Source: Clostridia bacterium
GTDB taxonomy: Bacteria > Bacillota > Clostridia > Peptostreptococcales > Anaerovoracaceae
NCBI GenBank assembly: GCA_024403005.1
Contig: JAKSSQ010000002.1
Location: 1 to 26,243 of the forward strand
Length of the DNA stretch: 26,243 bases
Direction: 5' to 3'
In this document: piece by piece, positions 22,411 through 26,243 of the stretch
How the letters are laid out: each line of letters begins with the position of its first letter
How positions within the stretch are numbered: position 1 is the stretch's first letter
Notes under the pieces: generated by a model
The model's input: only the letters and a program-made list of their open reading frames with translations
What the model was told of the DNA's origin: nothing
Databases searched by the model: none
Translations under genes and position numbers: made by a program

Positions 22411-23700
22411 ATGGCAATTATTGATGAAGTATATGCAAGAGAAGTCCTTGACAGCAGAGGAAATCCCACAGTAGAAGTTGAAGTATGGCTCGACGACAAC
22501 ACAATGGGCAGAGCAATAGTTCCTTCCGGTGCAAGCACAGGCGTACACGAAGCAATCGAACTGAGAGACGGAGACAAGAAGCGCTACGGCGGCAAGGGCG
22601 TTCTCAAGGCTGTAGATAACGTTAACGATATTATCGCTGACAAAATCATCGGCATGGATGCCATGGATCAGACAGCTCTCGATAACTACCTTATTGAACT
22701 GGACGGCACAGAAAATAAGAGCAAGCTTGGCGCAAACGCTATTCTGGGCGTTTCCATGGCAGTGGCTCACGCTGCAGCTGAAAGCCTCGGCCTGCCTCTT
22801 TACCAGTACATGGGCGGCTTCAACGCAAAGGTTCTCCCCGTTCCCATGATGAACATCATGAACGGCGGCCAGCACGCAGACAACTCCCTGGACATCCAGG
22901 AATTTATGATTATGCCCGTAGGCGCTAAGAGCTTCTCCGAAGCACTGAGAATGGGCGCTGAAACATTCCACGCACTCAAGAGCGTTCTTAAGGAAAACGG
23001 CCTGAGCACAGCAGTTGGCGACGAAGGCGGTTTCGCTCCCGATCTCAAGACAAACGAACAGGCTATCGAATTCATCATTACAGGCATTAAGAAGGCCGGC
23101 TACAAGCCCGGTAAGGACATCTACCTCGGACTGGACGTAGCTGCTTCCGAATTCTACGATGCAGAAGAAAACCTGTATAAGATGGAAGGCGAAGGCGTTA
23201 CACGCACAGCTGAAGAAATGATCGAATACTACAAGATGCTCTGCGACAAGTACCCCGTAATCACCATCGAAGACGGTCTTGCAGAAGACGACTGGGCAGG
23301 CTGGAAGAAGCTCACAAAGGCTCTCGGCAAGAAGGTTCAGCTGGTTGGCGACGATCTCTTCGTTACAAACACAGCTCGTCTTTCCGAAGGCATTAAGAAG
23401 GGTGTTGCTAACTCCATCCTCATCAAGGTTAACCAGATCGGTACGCTCACAGAAACATTCGACGCAGTTGAAATGGCTAAGAAGGCAGGATACACAGCAG
23501 TTGTATCCCACCGCTCCGGCGAAACAGAAGACACTACAATCGCAGACATCGTAGTAGCCCTGAACGCAGGCCAGATCAAGACAGGTTCCCTCTCCAGAAC
23601 AGACCGTATTGCAAAGTACAACCAGCTTCTGAGACTGGAAGACATCCTTGGCGACAGTGCGCAGTATGCAGGAATGAGCGCATTCTACAACCTTAAGTAA
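22411..23700 (+). CDS. eno: Enolase
   Basis: Converts 2-phosphoglycerate to phosphoenolpyruvate, Mg2+-dependent, and often found in the degradosome or on the cell surface of Bacillota. It has 429 residues. Diagnostic parts: REVLDSRGNPTVEVEV (about 9-24), SGASTGVHEA, DEGGFAPDL, the metal Asp/Glu region DGLAEDDW, GDDLFVTN, the catalytic Lys in SILIKVNQIGTLTE and the signature SHRSGETEDTTIAD. AAGGAGG at the end of tpiA serves as ribosome site. No terminator was seen after the stop; secG has its own promoter in the following 90 bases, but readthrough is possible. Codon use is highly biased. Confidence 0.98.
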   Translation: MAIIDEVYAREVLDSRGNPTVEVEVWLDDNTMGRAIVPSGASTGVHEAIELRDGDKKRYGGKGVLKAVDNVNDIIADKIIGMDAMDQTALDNYLIELDGTENKSKLGANAILGVSMAVAHAAAESLGLPLYQYMGGFNAKVLPVPMMNIMNGGQHADNSLDIQEFMIMPVGAKSFSEALRMGAETFHALKSVLKENGLSTAVGDEGGFAPDLKTNEQAIEFIITGIKKAGYKPGKDIYLGLDVAASEFYDAEENLYKMEGEGVTRTAEEMIEYYKMLCDKYPVITIEDGLAEDDWAGWKKLTKALGKKVQLVGDDLFVTNTARLSEGIKKGVANSILIKVNQIGTLTETFDAVEMAKKAGYTAVVSHRSGETEDTTIADIVVALNAGQIKTGSLSRTDRIAKYNQLLRLEDILGDSAQYAGMSAFYNLK

Positions 23701-23727
23701 ATTGTATACAAAAAAAATTGAATTCAG

Positions 23728-23756
23728 TTGATTTTAAGATTTTAATGTGCTAAACT
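23728..23756 (+). promoter_or_regulatory. secG promoter
   Basis: TTGATT (23728-23733), a 17-base spacer and TGC-TAAACT (23748-23756, extended -10) lie 34 bases before the secG ATG. Confidence 0.6.
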
Positions 23757-23790
23757 CTTATAGTCACTTTAAACTAAGGAGGTAACAGAA

Positions 23791-24021
23791 ATGAAAACAT
23801 TTCTGATGGTACTGCTTCTCGCAGCTTCCCTGATCCTGATTGCCAGCATCGTTTTCCAGAGCGGAAACAGTGCAGGTCTGTCCGGTTCCATCGCAGGCGG
23901 CGCAGAACAGCTGTTCGGAAAGAAAAAGAGCAAGGGATACGATGCAATTCTGTCCAAGATTACTATTGCAGGCGTTATCGTTTTCATCATTTGCGCTCTC
24001 GTTCTTGTAGCACTCGAATAG
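23791..24021 (+). CDS. secG: Preprotein translocase subunit SecG
   Basis: The small accessory subunit of the SecYEG protein-export channel in the cytoplasmic membrane. It has 76 residues and two hydrophobic segments (about 3-22 and 51-73). A loop between them contains the conserved QSGNSAGLSGSIAGGAEQLFGKKK, a strong SecG signature. AAGGAGG lies 8 bases before the ATG. Its position after eno is the usual clostridial one. The gene commonly found next, rnr, is replaced by hppA. A 13-bp hairpin follows. Confidence 0.95.
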   Translation: MKTFLMVLLLAASLILIASIVFQSGNSAGLSGSIAGGAEQLFGKKKSKGYDAILSKITIAGVIVFIICALVLVALE

Positions 24022-24054
24022 CACACAGATATATTTATATTGTCAGGCAATTGT

Positions 24055-24100
24055 GTTAAGAGACAGTTCTTTTGACTGTCTCTTAACGTTGTTTTATTTT
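24055..24100 (+). terminator. Hairpin between secG and hppA
   Basis: GTTAAGAGACAGT (24055-24067) and ACTGTCTCTTAAC (24075-24087) form a perfect 13-base stem with a 7-base loop. The following GTTGTTTTATTTTT is T-rich but broken. It probably terminates secG transcripts at least in part. No clear hppA promoter lies downstream, so partial readthrough may feed hppA. Confidence 0.65.
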
Positions 24101-24137
24101 TCATTATCAAAAAAACTTTTAAGGAGGCGTAACCGCT

Positions 24138-26138
24138 ATGGGTACATTAGTGTGGGTAGCACCTATCGTTGGTGCAATCGCACTTGTTGTAGCTTATTCT
24201 CTGGCTAGCTGGATTGGAAAGCAGTCTACAGGCAATGAGCGTATGACAGAAATTGCAGGCTTCATTCATGAAGGCGCAATGGCATTTTTAAAGAGAGAAT
24301 ATAGAACAATGATTATCGTTGTTGTAGTTCTCGCAGTAATTCTCGCAATCGGCATCAACATCACAACAGCTATTCTTTATGTTGTAGGTGCTGCATTCTC
24401 CGTACTTGCAGGCTTCTTCGGCATGCAGGTTGCTACAAAGGGTAACGTTAGAACTGCTGCAGCAGCAGAAGACGGCGGCATGAACAAGGCTCTGAAGGTT
24501 GCTTTCAGATCCGGTGCTGTTATGGGTCTTTGCGTAGTAGGTCTCGGTATCCTCGGCGTAGGCGCTGCATTTGCTCTTCTCGATACGGAAACAGCAAGAA
24601 CATGCCTCACAGGCTTCGGTCTTGGTGCTTCCTCCATGGCTCTGTTCGGCCGTGTAGGCGGCGGTATCTACACAAAGGCTGCTGACGTAGGTGCAGACCT
24701 TGTAGGTAAGGTTGAAGCTGGTATCCCCGAAGATGACCCCCGTAACCCCGCTGTTATCGCAGATAACGTAGGCGACAACGTAGGCGACATCGCTGGTATG
24801 GGTTCCGACCTCTTCGAATCTTATGTAGGTTCCATCATTTCCGCTATCACACTTGCACTTGCTTCCAGCTTTGCATACGACGGCGCAAAGGGTGCTATCT
24901 TCCCCCTCGTAATCTCCGCAGTTGGTATTGCTGCTTCCATCATTGGTATCATGTCCGTTAAGGGCGACGAAAAGTCCAACCCCGCTAAGGCTCTGAACAT
25001 GGGTACATACATTGCTGCTGTTCTCGCTGCAATCGTTGCTATTATCCTGTCCAACTCCTTCTTCGGCACATTCAATATGGCAATCGCAGTTATCTCCGGT
25101 CTTGCTGTTGGTACAGCAATCGGTAAGATTACAGAAATCTACACATCCGCAGACTACAAGCACGTTAAGAAGATCGCAGAACAGTCCCAGACAGGTGCTG
25201 CTACAACAATCATCTCCGGTCTTTCCGTTGGTATGATGTCCTGCGTATTCCCCATCATCATCATCGCAGTTGGTATCCTCGTTGCTTACCAGTTCGCAGG
25301 CCTTTACGGCATCGCACTTTCCGCAGTAGGTATGCTCTCCACAGCTGGTATGACAATCGCTGTAGACGCTTACGGCCCCGTTTCCGACAACGCAGGCGGT
25401 ATTGCTGAAATGTCCGAACTTCCCCACAGCGTAAGAGAAATCACAGATACACTCGACTCCGTTGGTAACACAACAGCAGCTATCGGTAAGGGCTTCGCTA
25501 TCGGTTCCGCAGCTCTCACAGCTCTGGCTCTGTTCGCTTCCTACTCTGAAGTAGTTCAGCTCGAAGCTATCAACATGCTCAGCCCGACAGTAATTGCCGG
25601 CACATTCATCGGCGGTATGCTCCCCTTCATGTTCTCTGCTTTCACAATGAGCTCTGTAGGTAAGGCAGCTAACCAGATGATCGAAGAAGTTAGAAGACAG
25701 TTCCGCGAAGATTCCGGCATCATGGCTGGTACATCCAAGCCCGACTATGCAAGATGCGTAGACATCTCCACAGGCGCAGCTCTTCACGAAATGATCGCAC
25801 CCGCTGTTATGGCAGTAATCGCACCTCTGGCTGTAGGTTTCATCATGGGACCTGAAGCTCTCGGCGGTATGCTCGCTGGCGCTCTCGTAACAGGCGTTAT
25901 GATGGCTATCATGATGTCCAACGCAGGCGGCGCATGGGACAACGCTAAGAAGTACGTTGAATCCGGCGTTTACGGCGGCAAGGGCAGCGACACACACAAG
26001 GCTGCAGTTGTAGGCGACACCGTTGGTGACCCGTTCAAGGATACATCCGGCCCCGCTCTCAACATCCTCATCAAGCTCATGACAATCGTAGCAGTAGTAT
26101 TTGCTCCGCTCATCATGGCTGTTGGCGGACTTCTGTAG
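24138..26138 (+). CDS. hppA: Membrane-bound pyrophosphatase, K+-dependent type
   Basis: An integral membrane ion pump that couples pyrophosphate hydrolysis to H+ or Na+ export. It has 666 residues and about 16 membrane helices. The substrate site DVGADLVGKVE (183-193, with Asp183, Lys191, Glu193) and the Asp-rich NPAVIADNVGDNVGDIAG follow the family pattern. A second acidic loop (VGDTVGDPFKDTSGPALN) lies near the C-terminus. The subtype motif reads GNTTAAIGKG (443-452). Ala447 and Gly450 occupy the positions that are Lys and Thr in K+-independent enzymes, so this should be the K+-dependent class. Whether Na+ or H+ is pumped cannot be told. AAGGAGG lies before the ATG. A strong terminator follows. 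Confidence 0.96.
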   Translation: MGTLVWVAPIVGAIALVVAYSLASWIGKQSTGNERMTEIAGFIHEGAMAFLKREYRTMIIVVVVLAVILAIGINITTAILYVVGAAFSVLAGFFGMQVATKGNVRTAAAAEDGGMNKALKVAFRSGAVMGLCVVGLGILGVGAAFALLDTETARTCLTGFGLGASSMALFGRVGGGIYTKAADVGADLVGKVEAGIPEDDPRNPAVIADNVGDNVGDIAGMGSDLFESYVGSIISAITLALASSFAYDGAKGAIFPLVISAVGIAASIIGIMSVKGDEKSNPAKALNMGTYIAAVLAAIVAIILSNSFFGTFNMAIAVISGLAVGTAIGKITEIYTSADYKHVKKIAEQSQTGAATTIISGLSVGMMSCVFPIIIIAVGILVAYQFAGLYGIALSAVGMLSTAGMTIAVDAYGPVSDNAGGIAEMSELPHSVREITDTLDSVGNTTAAIGKGFAIGSAALTALALFASYSEVVQLEAINMLSPTVIAGTFIGGMLPFMFSAFTMSSVGKAANQMIEEVRRQFREDSGIMAGTSKPDYARCVDISTGAALHEMIAPAVMAVIAPLAVGFIMGPEALGGMLAGALVTGVMMAIMMSNAGGAWDNAKKYVESGVYGGKGSDTHKAAVVGDTVGDPFKDTSGPALNILIKLMTIVAVVFAPLIMAVGGLL

Positions 26139-26159
26139 TTCAGCTAAACAAAAAAATAT

Positions 26160-26187
26160 CGGACGGCTTAACAGCCGTCCGTTTTTT
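26160..26187 (+). terminator. Terminator after hppA
   Basis: CGGACGGCT (26160-26168) pairs perfectly with AGCCGTCCG (26173-26181) across a 4-base loop, followed by TTTTTT (26182-26187). Confidence 0.93.
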
Positions 26188-26208
26188 ATTGGCTTCAGCG
26201 CTATTTTA

Positions 26209-26238
26209 TTGGTTCATGCAGCTTAATTGTGATATTAT
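26209..26238 (+). promoter_or_regulatory. Promoter reading out of the right edge
   Basis: TTGGTT (26209-26214), an 18-base spacer and TGA-TATTAT (26230-26238, extended -10). Transcription would start just beyond the window, so a plus-strand gene is expected there. Confidence 0.45.
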
Positions 26239-26243
26239 TAACT

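Noticed and set aside
24288..25997. 569-codon minus-strand open frame opposite hppA
   Set aside because: Same antisense artefact: hppA is unmistakable, and the reverse reading is an implausible Cys/Ser/His-rich sequence for a coding gene.
2310..26243. Sigma-54 (-24/-12) promoters expected because rpoN is present
   Set aside because: I looked for TGGCAC followed by TTGC at the right spacing and saw only partial matches, for example near 3797, lacking the -12 GC.

Overview
The window looks like a chromosomal stretch from an anaerobic member of the Clostridia (Bacillota) of moderate GC content. Supporting signs are strong GGAGG-type ribosome sites, short rho-independent terminators, a long eukaryote-like isoleucyl-tRNA synthetase, a K+-type membrane pyrophosphatase, a clostripain-family lipoprotein, a YerC/YecD TrpR-like regulator, and the clostridial neighbourhood rpoN, pgk, tpiA, eno, secG. 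I cannot name the genus from sequence alone. No tRNA, rRNA, CRISPR array or recognisable riboswitch was seen.

Layout. Positions 1-2360 are mobile DNA: a strong terminator at the left edge, then an IS91-group element with a tyrosine recombinase gene overlapping a HUH (Y2) transposase gene. Positions 2361-3033 hold no convincing gene, only two long hairpins and an 82-codon minus-strand frame. Positions 3034-5486 carry a D-Ala-D-Ala carboxypeptidase-like protein, a YczE-type membrane protein and a flavin-binding PPOX-fold protein. A TrpR-like regulator (minus strand) and a phosphopantetheinyl transferase-RecX fusion (plus strand) then diverge from a compact shared promoter region, followed by ileS. 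Positions 10339-12306 encode a C11 (clostripain) lipoprotein.

Positions 12366-14416 pair a GntR/FCD regulator with a dynamin-like GTPase. Positions 14487-18478 hold seven tightly packed or overlapping genes: cysteine-rich small protein, DUF4428-SHOCT protein, homoserine dehydrogenase, SEC-C protein, nth and trmL, with spacings from overlap to about 20 bases. An XRE regulator follows. Then come rpoN and a glycolytic run pgk-tpiA-eno, followed by secG and hppA. The last bases look like the promoter of a gene beyond the right edge.

How the genes work together: pgk, tpiA and eno provide lower glycolysis. HppA can recover energy from the pyrophosphate released by biosynthesis, including tRNA charging by IleRS. 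SecG, the carboxypeptidase and the C11 lipoprotein belong to export and the cell surface. Nth, TrmL and the RecX half are DNA/RNA maintenance functions.

The observations I rate highest are the single-frame PPTase-RecX fusion; a four-copy 8-bp-period array in the leader of the TrpR-like gene that contains TrpR-style GNACT elements; three genes (carboxypeptidase, PPTase-RecX, rpoN) whose -10 box lies 6-7 bases before an ATG with no ribosome site, suggesting leaderless mRNAs; and a glycolytic locus that seems to have lost cggR, gap and gpmI relative to the usual clostridial order.
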